This document shows positions 7,753 through 16,244 of a stretch of DNA of 64,000 nucleotides, in pieces. Every line of letters begins with the position of its first letter. Position 1 is the first letter of the stretch. This DNA comes from Mesorhizobium loti R88b (GTDB taxonomy: Bacteria; Pseudomonadota; Alphaproteobacteria; Rhizobiales; Rhizobiaceae), in the NCBI RefSeq assembly GCF_013170845.1, contig NZ_CP033367.1, forward strand, positions 2,233,001 through 2,297,000, given 5' to 3'. The position numbers were made by a program, and so were the translations under genes. The notes under the pieces were generated by a model that was not told the DNA's origin, did not search any database, and saw only the letters and a program-made list of their open reading frames with translations.

Positions 7753-10488
7753 ATGCCGGAAGACAGAAGCAACGAAAACAGGCCTTCCCCCGACGCGCTG
7801 CTCGAGCATGCCGAGCGGGAGGGGCGCGGCCGTCTGCGGATATTCCTTGGCGCGGCGCCCGGTGTCGGGAAGACCTACGAAATGCTGATGTCGGGCCGTG
7901 CCAGGCTGGCTGATGGCGTCGATGTGGTGATCGGCGTCGTCGAGACGCATGGGCGCAAGGAAACCCAGGCTCTGGTCGAGGGCTATGAAATCATTCCCCG
8001 CCGCAAGGTCGACTACAAGGGGCGCATGCTCGACGAGATGGATATCGACGCCATCATTGCCCGGTGCCCGGCGCTGGTCCTCGTCGACGAACTCGCCCAC
8101 ACCAACGCGCCCGGCAGCCGCCATCCCAAGCGCTACCTCGACGTCCAGGAAATCCTGACGCAAGGCATCGATGTCTATACGACGCTCAACGTCCAGCACG
8201 TCGAAAGCCTGAACGATGTCGTGGCCCAGATCACCAAGGTCAGGGTCCGCGAGACGGTTCCAGACTCCGTCATCGACCAGGCCGACGATGTCGAGATCAT
8301 CGATCTCACCCCCGACGACCTGATCAAGCGGCTAGAGGAAGGCAAGGTCTACTTCCCCAACACCGCGCAGCGCGCCATCGAGAATTATTTTTCGCCCGGC
8401 AACCTGACGGCGCTCAGGGAATTGGCGCTGCGCCGCACCGCGCAGCGCGTCGACGAGCAGTTGCTCAATCACATGCAGTCCCATGCCATCCAGGGCCCCT
8501 GGGCGGCTGGGGAAAGGGTCCTCGTCTGCCTCGATGCGCGCCCGGGCGGCGCGGCCCGCATCCGCTATGCGCGCAGGCTGGCCGACCGGCTGCGTGCCCC
8601 GTGGACGGCACTGCATGTCGACAGTCCCCGCTCGGCCAGCATGCCCGAGGAGGACAAGGACCGGCTCGCAAACAATCTGCGCCTCGCCCAGCAGCTTGGT
8701 GCCGAGGTGACGACCATTCCGGGTCAGAATGTGGCACAGGATATCGTGCGCTATGCGACGGCGAACAATTTCACTCATATCGTGGTCGGCCGGCCGACCC
8801 GCTCGCGCTGGCGCGAATTGATCGAGGGATCGCTGACCTATGATCTGATCCGCAACGCTGGCGACATCAGCGTCCATGTCATTTCGGGAACCGAACGCAG
8901 CACCGAGGCGACGTCGAGGAACGTCAGGACCGCGGACGAGCAGACGCCATTCCAGATCTGGCCCTATCTCCTGGCCACGGCCTATGTCGCCGGCTCGCTC
9001 GCCTTCGCCGTCCTGCTCGACCAGTTTCTCGATGTTCGCAACCTCGCGATCATCTTCCTTATCGGGGTGCTGGCGTCGGCGGTGACCGGTGGTCTATGGC
9101 CGGCTCTGTACGCCTGTCTCGCCAGCGCCCTTGCCTTCAACTATTTCTTCCTGGAGCCGCGCTACACGCTGACGATCCGGGATCCGGAGAGCATCGTCGC
9201 GCTCGGCGTGTTCCTGGTCGTCGCCGTCATCGCCAGCAATCTGACGGTGCGCGTGCAGCGCCAGGCCGTCGCTGCCCGCTCACGGGCAAGGGCCACGGAG
9301 GATATCTACCTCTTCTCCAAGAAGCTCGCCGGTGCCGGCACGCTCGACGACGTTTTGTGGGCCACCGCTTTCCAGATCGCCTCGATGCTGAAGCTGCGGG
9401 TGGTGTTGCTTCTGCCCGAAGACGGCACCATCACCGTCAAGGCCGGCTATCCGCCTGATGACACGCTGGCCGAGGCCGACATCGCCGCTGCCCGCTGGGC
9501 CTGGGAGCATAACCGCGCCGCGGGGCGCGGCGCAGACACGCTGCCTGGCGCCAAGCGCCTCTATCTTCCGTTGCGGACAGGGCGCACTGCAATCGGTGTC
9601 GTCGGCCTCGACAATGACAAGCAAGGCCCGCTGCTGACGCCGGAACAGCAGCGCCTGCTCGACGCGCTGGCCGACCAGGCAGCGGTCGCCATCGAACGCA
9701 TCCAGCTGGTAGCCGATGTCGACCGGGCCAAGCTCCTGGCCGAGGCGGACCGGCTGCGCTCGGCGCTGCTGACCTCCATCTCGCACGATCTGAAGACGCC
9801 GCTCGCCGCCATCATGGGCGCGGCCGGCACGCTGCGGGAATTCGCGCCGGCACTTCCCGAAGAGGACCGGGCGGAGCTGCTGACGACCGTGCTTGATGAA
9901 TCCGAGCGGCTGAACCGTTTCATCGCCAACCTGCTCGACATGACCAAGATCGAGTCCGGCGCAATGGAGCCGAATTTCGCTTTCCACTATGTCGGCGACA
10001 TCGTCGGCTCAGCCTTGCAGAGGGCCAGGAAAATCATCGGCGAGCACAAGACGGAGGTGGATATCCCCTCGGATTTGCCGATGTTGAAAGTCGATCCCGT
10101 CCTGTTCGAGCAGGCGCTGTTCAACCTCCTCGACAATGCCGCGAAATACGCGCCGGCAGGCTCGACGATCCGCGTGCAGGGCTGGACCGACAATGATTCC
10201 GTCATCCTGCAGATCATGGACGAGGGGCGGGGCATTCCCCCCGGTGACCTGGAACGGATTTTCGACACGTTCTACCGGGTGCGCAAGCGCGACCAGGTTC
10301 GCGCCGGCACCGGGCTCGGCCTGTCTATCTGCCGCGGTTTCATCGAGGCGATGGGCGGTACGATCACAGCGGCAAACCGAACAGACCGTTCGGGCGCGGT
10401 TTTCACCATCAAGATGCCGAAGCCGACGAACCCGCCCGATTTCGGCTCCACCACGACGGACGACAATGATGTGGGTGATTTGGCATGA
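7753..10488 (+). CDS. kdpD: sensor histidine kinase KdpD
   Basis: A 911-residue inner-membrane sensor that autophosphorylates and passes phosphate to KdpE when K+ is limiting. Domain order: KdpD domain with Walker A GAAPGVGKTYEM (from about residue 33), a universal-stress-type domain (about 250-370), a four-helix DUF4118 membrane region (about 400-500), a GAF domain (about 530-650), then HisKA with phospho-acceptor His678 in SISHDLKTPL, and HATPase with N, G1 and G2 boxes (FNLLDNAAKYAP, DEGRGIPP, GTGLGLSICRG). The ribosome site is weak, and the end overlaps kdpE by four bases. Confidence 0.97.
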   Translation: MPEDRSNENRPSPDALLEHAEREGRGRLRIFLGAAPGVGKTYEMLMSGRARLADGVDVVIGVVETHGRKETQALVEGYEIIPRRKVDYKGRMLDEMDIDAIIARCPALVLVDELAHTNAPGSRHPKRYLDVQEILTQGIDVYTTLNVQHVESLNDVVAQITKVRVRETVPDSVIDQADDVEIIDLTPDDLIKRLEEGKVYFPNTAQRAIENYFSPGNLTALRELALRRTAQRVDEQLLNHMQSHAIQGPWAAGERVLVCLDARPGGAARIRYARRLADRLRAPWTALHVDSPRSASMPEEDKDRLANNLRLAQQLGAEVTTIPGQNVAQDIVRYATANNFTHIVVGRPTRSRWRELIEGSLTYDLIRNAGDISVHVISGTERSTEATSRNVRTADEQTPFQIWPYLLATAYVAGSLAFAVLLDQFLDVRNLAIIFLIGVLASAVTGGLWPALYACLASALAFNYFFLEPRYTLTIRDPESIVALGVFLVVAVIASNLTVRVQRQAVAARSRARATEDIYLFSKKLAGAGTLDDVLWATAFQIASMLKLRVVLLLPEDGTITVKAGYPPDDTLAEADIAAARWAWEHNRAAGRGADTLPGAKRLYLPLRTGRTAIGVVGLDNDKQGPLLTPEQQRLLDALADQAAVAIERIQLVADVDRAKLLAEADRLRSALLTSISHDLKTPLAAIMGAAGTLREFAPALPEEDRAELLTTVLDESERLNRFIANLLDMTKIESGAMEPNFAFHYVGDIVGSALQRARKIIGEHKTEVDIPSDLPMLKVDPVLFEQALFNLLDNAAKYAPAGSTIRVQGWTDNDSVILQIMDEGRGIPPGDLERIFDTFYRVRKRDQVRAGTGLGLSICRGFIEAMGGTITAANRTDRSGAVFTIKMPKPTNPPDFGSTTTDDNDVGDLA

Positions 10489-11174
10489 CGAACGCGAATG
10501 TCAGGATACTGGTCGTCGATGACGAGCCACCGATCCGCAAACTGCTTCGGGTCGGCCTCGGCAGCCAGGGTTATGCGGTCAGCGAGGCGCCGAACGCCAA
10601 GGCGGCGATCGAGCTGATGGACGAGGAAAAGCCGGATCTGGTGCTGCTTGATCTCGGCCTGCCTGGCATGAGCGGCCATGAGCTTCTGCGCAAATGGCGT
10701 GACGACGGCCTCGACATTCCCGTCGTCATTCTCTCCAGCCGCACCGACGAGGCCGGCATTGTCCAGGCCCTGGAACTCGGTGCCGACGATTATGTCACCA
10801 AGCCGTTCGGTATGAACGAACTGGTGGCGCGCATCCGCGTGGCGCTGCGGCACAAGTTCCAGCAACAGGGCGAAAAGCCTGTATTCCAGAGCGGCGACCT
10901 CAGCGTCGATCTGGTCAAACGCATCGTCAAGGTCGAAGGCAAGGAGATAAAACTCTCGCCGAAGGAATACGACATATTGCGCATCCTGGTGCAGCATGCC
11001 GGCAAGGTGCTGACCCACCACTTCATCCTGAAGCAGATCTGGGGCGACTCGACCGATGTGCAGTATCTCAGGGTCTATGTGAGGCAGCTCAGGCAGAAGA
11101 TCGAGAAGACCCCCGACCAGCCGCACCACATCACCACCGAGACCGGTGTCGGCTATCGACTGCGGGTCGACTGA
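10485..11174 (+). CDS. kdpE: response regulator KdpE
   Basis: A 229-residue OmpR/PhoB-type regulator. The receiver domain shows the acidic pair in LVVDDEPP (residues 11-14), the phosphorylated Asp56 in LVLLDLGLPG and the conserved Lys in YVTKPFG. The C-terminal winged helix has the typical KLSPKEYDILRILVQHAGKVLTH start. It accepts phosphate from KdpD and activates the kdp operon. It is coupled to kdpD through an ATGA overlap. The next gene runs convergently. Confidence 0.97.
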   Translation: MTNANVRILVVDDEPPIRKLLRVGLGSQGYAVSEAPNAKAAIELMDEEKPDLVLLDLGLPGMSGHELLRKWRDDGLDIPVVILSSRTDEAGIVQALELGADDYVTKPFGMNELVARIRVALRHKFQQQGEKPVFQSGDLSVDLVKRIVKVEGKEIKLSPKEYDILRILVQHAGKVLTHHFILKQIWGDSTDVQYLRVYVRQLRQKIEKTPDQPHHITTETGVGYRLRVD

Positions 11175-11197
11175 GGCAACTCCTGACTGAACCTGTG

Positions 11198-12634
11198 TCA
11201 GCCAATGGCTTCCACGGGCCGGTTTGAAGCCGCGGATGCCCGTAAGGCCGCCAGGCAACCGAGGATGCCGAGCGGCACGAAGGCGAGGAACAGCCAGCTC
11301 GCGACATTGGCAGCCGCGTCGTGGTTCAACCCTTGCGAGAAACCGCTGGCATTGGCGACGATGCCGGCAAGCGCGGCACCCACGGCATAGCCGATGCGCT
11401 GCATGGTCGGCACCGCGGCCGAGGCGATGGTCTGTTCGTTGTCGGGCGCGGAGGCGACGATGACGCGCGCCAGGAACGGCCAGGCGATGCCGAAGCCGCC
11501 GCCCTGCAACAAGGCGCAGAACAGGATCAGCGGGATCGAGCCAAGGGGTATCGTATAAGCAAAGCCGGCAATGCCCGCCGCGATCATCAGCGCGCCGACG
11601 ACAATGATCAGCCGCTCACGCTGCGGCGGCGCGTTGGCGACGAGGATCGACAGGATCGACCAGGCGATCGATTCGGCGGCGATGATGTAGCCGGTGGTCA
11701 AAAGCGGAATGTCGTGGAGGCTGGTCAAAAGCAGCGGCCCGTAGACGCCGAAGGAGACGGTCGCAACCGAAAAGGCGGCGACCATGGTCATGCCGGCGCC
11801 GACTGGCGTGCGCCACGAGAACAGCCGCGACGGGAACAGCCGCGAGCGCGGCTTCAGCCCGTCGATGGCGAAGAACAGCGCCAGGCCGGCGAGGCCAAGC
11901 ACGATCAGCAGGGAGGAACGCAGCGGCGCGATATCGACGCCGGCCAAGGCGATCAGCACCACGGCGACCGCGAGGCAGGCAAGGGCTGCAAACGGGAAGG
12001 GCGGCACCTTGGCGGCGCTGGGGACCGGTCGCGTTGCCTCTGGCGTGTTGAGCACGATGAAGCTGGACAGCGCCATGGCCGTGCCGCCGAGAGTGAAGAC
12101 CCCGAAGGCCCAGCGCCATGACAAAAGCTCAGTCATGATCGCGCCCAGCATCGGGCCGCTGAAGGCGGCGACGCCCCAGATCGCCGACATGATGCCGAAA
12201 AGCTGCGGCCAGATGGCGCGCGAAAACAGCCGCTCGACCGAGACGTAGGCCAGCGACACCAGCGCGCCGCCGCCAAGCCCCTCGACCAGGCGGCCGGCAA
12301 GGAACAGTTGCATGGAGGGCGAGGTGGCGCAGATCAATGCCCCGGTGGCATAGAGCAGGGCGGCGACCACCATGTTGGTGCGCAGCGCCACGTAGCTCAC
12401 CAGCCGTCCGGCCGCCGCACCTGCGACGATGGCGCCGAGCTCATAGACCGCCAGAGACCAGCCGACGAGCTGCACCCCGGCCATTTCACCGACCATGGCC
12501 GGCATGACGGTCGCCACCATCGTCTCATTGGTGGCGTGCAGCAGGATGCCGAGGCTGATGAAGCAGAAGCGTGCCAGGTCGCCGCTCGCCCACAAAGCGC
12601 GCCAGTCGACCCTGTTTGTACCGATTTCAGACAT
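11198..12634 (-). CDS. MFS transporter, drug efflux type
   Basis: A 478-residue major facilitator with at least 12 hydrophobic segments. The N-terminal part (RFCFISLGILLHATNETMV, ATVMPAMVGEMAG) and the loop after helix 2 resemble DHA-type multidrug exporters that use the proton gradient. The start at 12634 (MSEIGTNRVDWRALWASGD) follows AGGGGTGG; the longer frame to 12760 runs through the predicted operator and is rejected. A SoxR-like dyad lies about 120 bases upstream, hinting at induction by redox-active compounds. Substrate unknown. Confidence 0.85.
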   Translation of the reverse strand: MSEIGTNRVDWRALWASGDLARFCFISLGILLHATNETMVATVMPAMVGEMAGVQLVGWSLAVYELGAIVAGAAAGRLVSYVALRTNMVVAALLYATGALICATSPSMQLFLAGRLVEGLGGGALVSLAYVSVERLFSRAIWPQLFGIMSAIWGVAAFSGPMLGAIMTELLSWRWAFGVFTLGGTAMALSSFIVLNTPEATRPVPSAAKVPPFPFAALACLAVAVVLIALAGVDIAPLRSSLLIVLGLAGLALFFAIDGLKPRSRLFPSRLFSWRTPVGAGMTMVAAFSVATVSFGVYGPLLLTSLHDIPLLTTGYIIAAESIAWSILSILVANAPPQRERLIIVVGALMIAAGIAGFAYTIPLGSIPLILFCALLQGGGFGIAWPFLARVIVASAPDNEQTIASAAVPTMQRIGYAVGAALAGIVANASGFSQGLNHDAAANVASWLFLAFVPLGILGCLAALRASAASNRPVEAIG

Positions 12635-12753
12635 GTCCACCCCTGCCTTGCATATCCCGACGCTGTCGCATGGCACCAGAAGCCAGCGAGGCTTTCCGGC
12701 AGGACCATGCGCGCCGAGATCAAGATGTTGCTTCAGTGGAGCAGGCTTGTAGG

Positions 12754-12773
12754 ACCTCAACCGCAGTTGAGCT
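12754..12773 (-). promoter_or_regulatory. SoxR-like operator for the MFS gene
   Basis: ACCTCAACCGCAGTTGAGCT is a dyad with one mismatch. It fits the MerR/SoxR pattern CCTCAA-N6-TTGAGG except for the last base. On the minus strand TTGAGC and CTACAA, 18 bases apart, flank it as possible -35 and -10 boxes, the position a MerR-type activator would need. SoxR controls such MFS pumps in several non-enteric bacteria (established knowledge). No soxR gene is in the window. Confidence 0.5.
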
Positions 12774-12834
12774 CAAGCGGTTTTTGACAATTTTTTACGG
12801 CCTTCAGCTGCGATTGGCCGTCGTCGTTACGCGA

Positions 12835-13317
12835 TCAGTTCTCGGTGCTGCGCAACTGGAACTGGCTGACGCCGATGGCGAGATTGATGCCGGTCTGCGT
12901 CTGCAGGCTGAGCGGCTGGAGCGTAAACGCCTGCGAGGAGCCGCCGACCAGGAGATTGGCGCCGGCGCCGACGGCCGCCGTCACTTCGGCGCTGGCGCCG
13001 ATATAGTCGCCCGCCAGTGCGCCCGGCGCGTAGATGTTCTTCAGCGGCGTCAGCACCAGCCACTGCATCACCGTCTGCTTGGTGGTGCCGATGTCGAGGC
13101 CATATTTGTTGACGGCGCCGAAATAGGCTTCGGGCGCGAAGCTCTTGTCGGCCGGGGTGAAGGTGCAGCTCAGATCCTTGCTCGAGCCGAAGATGAAGCC
13201 GGTGCCGCCTGCTATGGCGCATTCAAGCCTGCCGAGTTCGACACCCCGGTCCTGCGCCTGTGCTGCGCCGGAAAGCGCGGTTGCAATCACGGCAGCGGCA
13301 ATGGCTGTCTTCGGCAT
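12835..13317 (-). CDS. DUF992 secreted protein (copy 1)
   Basis: A 160-residue protein with a Sec signal peptide (MPKTAIAAAVIATALSGAAQA, cleavage expected after AQA). The mature part has the DUF992 blocks: GRLECAIAGGTGFIFGSSK, then C-x-F-x-P, a YFGAVNKYGLDIG segment and a terminal GANLLVGGSSQAFTLQPLSLQ repeat. The two cysteines probably form a disulfide in the periplasm. DUF992 is common in rhizobia, and its function is unknown. It is a tandem paralogue of the next gene, separated by a terminator. Confidence 0.88.
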   Translation of the reverse strand: MPKTAIAAAVIATALSGAAQAQDRGVELGRLECAIAGGTGFIFGSSKDLSCTFTPADKSFAPEAYFGAVNKYGLDIGTTKQTVMQWLVLTPLKNIYAPGALAGDYIGASAEVTAAVGAGANLLVGGSSQAFTLQPLSLQTQTGINLAIGVSQFQLRSTEN

Positions 13318-13333
13318 ACTGTTCCCCTCAAAA

Positions 13334-13371
13334 TCAAACGGCGCGGAACCAGTCTATCTGGTTCCGCGCCG
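13334..13371 (-). terminator. terminator between the two DUF992 genes
   Basis: A perfect 14-bp stem (CGGCGCGGAACCAG with CTGGTTCCGCGCCG) and a five-base loop, followed on the minus strand by TTTGATTTT. It ends the upstream DUF992 transcript and implies that the two paralogues are expressed separately. Confidence 0.8.
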
Positions 13372-13403
13372 CAGAGTAGAGGGGAGCGCATGGCTCCATG
13401 CAA

Positions 13404-13880
13404 TCACTTGAACGAGTGGATCAACTCAAGCGAGGTCACGGCCACGGCGAGGTTGACGCCGGTCTGCGCCTGGACGCTGAGCGGCTCCAGCATGAAGGCG
13501 CTGTCGAAGCCACCCACCAGCAGATTGGCGCCGCCGCCGGTGACGACGCTCGCCTCGGCGTTGACGCCATAATAACTGCCGGCGAGATCGCCTGCGTCAC
13601 GGTCGCGGGTCGCGGCAAAAACCGCCCAGATCAACTGGCCCTGATGCGTCTGGCCAACGTCGAGGCCGACCTTGGAGATGACGCCGGTGTAAACCTCGGA
13701 CGGTCCATGGTGATAGGGACGGAAGACGCAGGACACGCCCTTGTTGGAGGCAACGATGTAAGCAGTGCCGCCATCGATGGTGCAGTCGAGCGTGCCGAGC
13801 TGCAGCTTGCCGGCGCTGGCCGGAGCGACGGCGAATACCATCGTGGCGAGGGCAGCGGCACAGGCGAGTTTCTTGATCAT
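13404..13880 (-). CDS. DUF992 secreted protein (copy 2)
   Basis: A 158-residue paralogue of the neighbouring DUF992 protein. The signal peptide is MIKKLACAAALATMVFAVAPASA. The mature domain shows LGTLDCTIDGGTAYIVASNK, VSCVFRP, YTGVISKVGLDVG and GANLLVGGFDSAFMLEPLSVQAQTG in the same order as copy 1. The ATG at 13880 is chosen because AAAGGA precedes it and the signal peptide begins there; the longer upstream frame is unstructured. Periplasmic location is expected; function unknown. Confidence 0.9.
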   Translation of the reverse strand: MIKKLACAAALATMVFAVAPASAGKLQLGTLDCTIDGGTAYIVASNKGVSCVFRPYHHGPSEVYTGVISKVGLDVGQTHQGQLIWAVFAATRDRDAGDLAGSYYGVNAEASVVTGGGANLLVGGFDSAFMLEPLSVQAQTGVNLAVAVTSLELIHSFK

Positions 13881-14045
13881 GGGAGGGTCCTTTCGCAAAT
13901 AACTTCGAATAACGGTTCGAGTGCCCAGACCGTTCCGTCGAAAACTTGGCGTGAACAAGGCAAGCGTTAACAGCTTGTTGCTGGGGTTAACGCGCGGTAG
14001 CCGGACTGCGTCTTTTTGGACACGCAGAGGACGGCGCATTTGGAT

Positions 14046-14067
14046 GCCCCGCGCTTTTGCGCAGGGC
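14046..14067. other. GC-rich hairpin after the TPR gene
   Basis: GCCCCGCGC and GCGCAGGGC pair around a TTTT loop with one mismatch. It sits just past the minus-strand stop of the TPR lipoprotein gene. There is no U-run, so it is a stem-loop of uncertain role. The rest of 13881-14085 shows nothing else that I can support. Confidence 0.35.
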
Positions 14068-14085
14068 AGTTGGCGAAATCGGAGA

Positions 14086-14928
14086 TCAGCTGACGCGGGC
14101 GAGGCCATCCTTGGCCGGCTGGTAGCTGGGGTTGAGGCGCACGGCTTCGCGATAGGATTTCGCTGCCTTGGCCTTGTCGCCACGCCGCTCGTAGATCAGC
14201 GCCTGGTTGGCCCAGGCCTCGGCGTTCTGGCCGTCGAGCTTGATGGCCATATTGAAGTCGGAGAAGGCATTGTCCTCGTCGCCCGTCGCCAGGTAGGAGA
14301 GGCCACGGCCGTTGTAGGGCTCGGCCGCGTCCGGCGCCAGCGAGATGGCGGTCGAGAAATCCTCGATGGCGAATTTGTGCTGGCCCTGGCTCTGATAGAT
14401 CAGGCCGCGATTGTGGTAGGCGCGGGCGTCGGTCGTATCGAGCTGGATCGCCTTCTGGAAGTCGTTGAAGGCATCCTGGGTGCGGCCTGCCTTGCGGTAG
14501 AGATTACCACGGCCGATATAGGCAGCGTCATAATTGCCGTTGATCTGGATCGACTTGTTGTAGTCGTCGAGCGCGGCGGGCTGATTGCCGAGGAAGCGCT
14601 GGATGAGTGCGCGGTTGGAATAGGCCTGGTAGAAATTCGGATTGAGCTGGATGGCCTGGTTGAAATCCTTGAGCGCTGCCTGGTACTGGCCGCCCCGGCC
14701 ATAGGCCGAGCCGCGCACATTGTAGCCTTCGGGATCCTGGGGATTGCGCTGGATGACCGCCGACAGCGAGGAGATGTTCTCGCTCGACCCTTGCGCCTTG
14801 TCGATGTTGTTGAATTCGCCAGCCGGGCCTGATGTCTGGCAACCGGCAAGCACCAGTCCGGAAAGCAGGGCCGCTGCCAGGGCGAAACCACGCAATGCGG
14901 TCCCGCGCTCCACGCTTGTTGCGTTCAT
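14086..14928 (-). CDS. TPR-repeat lipoprotein
   Basis: A 280-residue lipoprotein. The signal sequence ends in the lipobox LVLAGC, so Cys30 would be lipidated and the protein held at a membrane facing the periplasm. About six tetratricopeptide repeats follow, each with the A-x(3)-Y-x(2)-A-(I/L)-x-L-(D/N)-P pattern, for example GQYQAALKDFNQAIQLNPN and GQHKFAIEDFSTAISLAPD. The layout is like NlpI, which scaffolds envelope hydrolases and proteases. Orthology to NlpI is not shown. No close operon partner: rpsU lies 138 bases upstream and has its own terminator. Confidence 0.88.
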   Translation of the reverse strand: MNATSVERGTALRGFALAAALLSGLVLAGCQTSGPAGEFNNIDKAQGSSENISSLSAVIQRNPQDPEGYNVRGSAYGRGGQYQAALKDFNQAIQLNPNFYQAYSNRALIQRFLGNQPAALDDYNKSIQINGNYDAAYIGRGNLYRKAGRTQDAFNDFQKAIQLDTTDARAYHNRGLIYQSQGQHKFAIEDFSTAISLAPDAAEPYNGRGLSYLATGDEDNAFSDFNMAIKLDGQNAEAWANQALIYERRGDKAKAAKSYREAVRLNPSYQPAKDGLARVS

Positions 14929-14995
14929 GTCTGCCCTGTCCTCACTTGCGCCGTCATTCGGGTCCGGATCCCCCCTCCGGGCCGGGTCACAATCA

Positions 14996-15033
14996 AAACA
15001 AAAAGGTGGCGGCGATTCCGCATCGCGCCACCT
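14996..15033 (-). terminator. Rho-independent terminator of rpsU
   Basis: On the minus strand AGGTGGCG pairs with CGCCACCT, and the loop can fold further. TTTTTGTTTTG follows. It lies about 35 bases past the rpsU stop. This is a textbook intrinsic terminator. Confidence 0.88.
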
Positions 15034-15066
15034 CTAATATCCTTCGAAAAGGACGAAAAATAGGCG

Positions 15067-15345
15067 TTAGAACCGCGGCGGACGCGGAGCACCACCAGGA
15101 CCACCGGCGGCGCCAGCAGCAACCGGGCGCGGCGTCATCGGCAGCAGGCCTTCGCGCTGGGCGCGCTTGCGGGCCAGCTTGCGGGCGCGGCGAACGGCCT
15201 CGGCCTTTTCACGGGCGCGCTTTTCGGAAGGCTTCTCGTAGTGACCGCGCATCTTCATTTCGCGGAAAATGCCTTCGCGCTGCATCTTCTTCTTGAGCGC
15301 GCGAAGCGCCTGATCAACGTTATTGTCGCGGACGAGTACCTGCAC
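15067..15345 (-). CDS. rpsU: 30S ribosomal protein S21
   Basis: A 92-residue ribosomal protein beginning [20 protein letters not shown], with the family core [25 protein letters not shown] and a basic helix ([15 protein letters not shown]). It sits at the 3' end of 16S rRNA, near the anti-Shine-Dalgarno region. The GTG start at 15345 is preferred because rhizobial S21 begins MQVLVRDNN and AGGA precedes it; a TTG two codons upstream is the alternative. The Ala/Gly/Pro-rich tail ending RPPRF is longer than in enteric S21. It is a monocistronic unit. Confidence 0.96.
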   Translation of the reverse strand: MQVLVRDNNVDQALRALKKKMQREGIFREMKMRGHYEKPSEKRAREKAEAVRRARKLARKRAQREGLLPMTPRPVAAGAAGGPGGAPRPPRF

Positions 15346-15521
15346 GGGCAATCCTGTCTTTCGGGTTTGATATCAACAGGCAAGCGACCATAGCCACTTG
15401 CCTCCGCGGCGGTCGACACCACGAATTGTGGCGGCTGATAGCAGAATCAAGCCGCGCTGTCCACAGTCGAAATGCAGGACAACAGCCAAATTGCCACGGT
15501 CACCCCGAGATAGGGCGCCAA

Positions 15522-15908
15522 CTAGGCCGTGGCCAGGTGCAGCCGTTCGAAATCCTCGAAGAACTCGCCGTAGTCGCAGGTGATCTCTTCACCGGCGGCG
15601 ATGTCGCGGGTCGCTGTTGCCCCACCATACTGCGAAAAATCGGTATTTGGCGTCGCCGAATGGTTCATGAAGCGGCCATTGTCGACCTCATAGACCATGA
15701 AACCCGGCCGATCGGGGCTCGGATAGGCATAGCGGTCGAGCAATTCCTTCAGAGGCTGGGGTGCGGCCTCATATTTGTCCTTCGGGATCAGCCGGTCGAA
15801 ATCCGGGTCAAGCCGCCAGATCGAGGCGCCTTTCTGGATTGGCTCGGCGGCGAACATGCCGACGCCCTCGATTGCGCTCTGGGCGACATAGGTTCGGATC
15901 AGCATCAT
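15522..15908 (-). CDS. SET domain-containing protein
   Basis: A 128-residue protein that is essentially one SET domain. Visible motifs: G-x-G near the start (SAIEGVGMFAAEPIQKG), the AdoMet/pseudoknot motif NGRFMNHSATPNT and the catalytic-loop motif EEITCDYGEFF. SET proteins transfer a methyl group from AdoMet to lysine; bacterial targets are mostly unknown. Length matches short bacterial SET proteins. It could also act on a ribosomal or chromatin-like protein. Neighbours do not suggest a substrate. Confidence 0.85.
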   Translation of the reverse strand: MMLIRTYVAQSAIEGVGMFAAEPIQKGASIWRLDPDFDRLIPKDKYEAAPQPLKELLDRYAYPSPDRPGFMVYEVDNGRFMNHSATPNTDFSQYGGATATRDIAAGEEITCDYGEFFEDFERLHLATA

Positions 15909-16034
15909 GGTTCCAGGACCTGTTTTGGCAAGAAGACCCGTTTCAACAAAACGGAATCGCCAAATCGCACCGAAAAAGCAAGTCCGGCAGGCTGCGTCAA
16001 AGCGACGAACCAGCCTGTTCGCCGCAAAAATTCT

Positions 16035-16220
16035 TCACGTCCGGTTGATCGAGACGCCGCCATCGGCAAACAGCGCGGTTCCGGTGGTGAAGCTCGAGGC
16101 GTCGGAGGCAAGATAAAGCGCCGAGCGGGCGATCTCTTCCGGCTGCGCCATGCGCTTCAAGGCATGGATGCCTTCGACGAAGGCGCGCGCTTCGGGCGTG
16201 GTCGTCGTCGCGCCGGGCGC
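16035..16220 (-). pseudogene. 3' remnant of a short-chain dehydrogenase gene
   Basis: Read on the minus strand, this stretch gives an SDR C-terminus: [16 protein letters not shown], then [37 protein letters not shown] and VSINRT before the stop. The PEEIA-x(2)-x-LYLASD-x-SS(F/Y)-TG-x-x(3)-DGG block is typical of SDRs. The Rossmann and catalytic Tyr-x3-Lys regions are missing. Upstream in the same frame lies the stop of the YrdB gene, so about three quarters of the SDR gene has been lost. No start or ribosome site is visible. Confidence 0.75.
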
Positions 16221-16244
16221 CTGCGAAGGCCGCTTCGATCCAGG

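Noticed and set aside
4951..8199. Very long open frame on the minus strand (1082 codons) over kdpB, kdpC and kdpD
   Set aside because: It is antisense to three certain genes; GC-rich codon bias keeps the opposite frame open. The translation is Arg/Asp/His-rich without domains and has no ribosome site.
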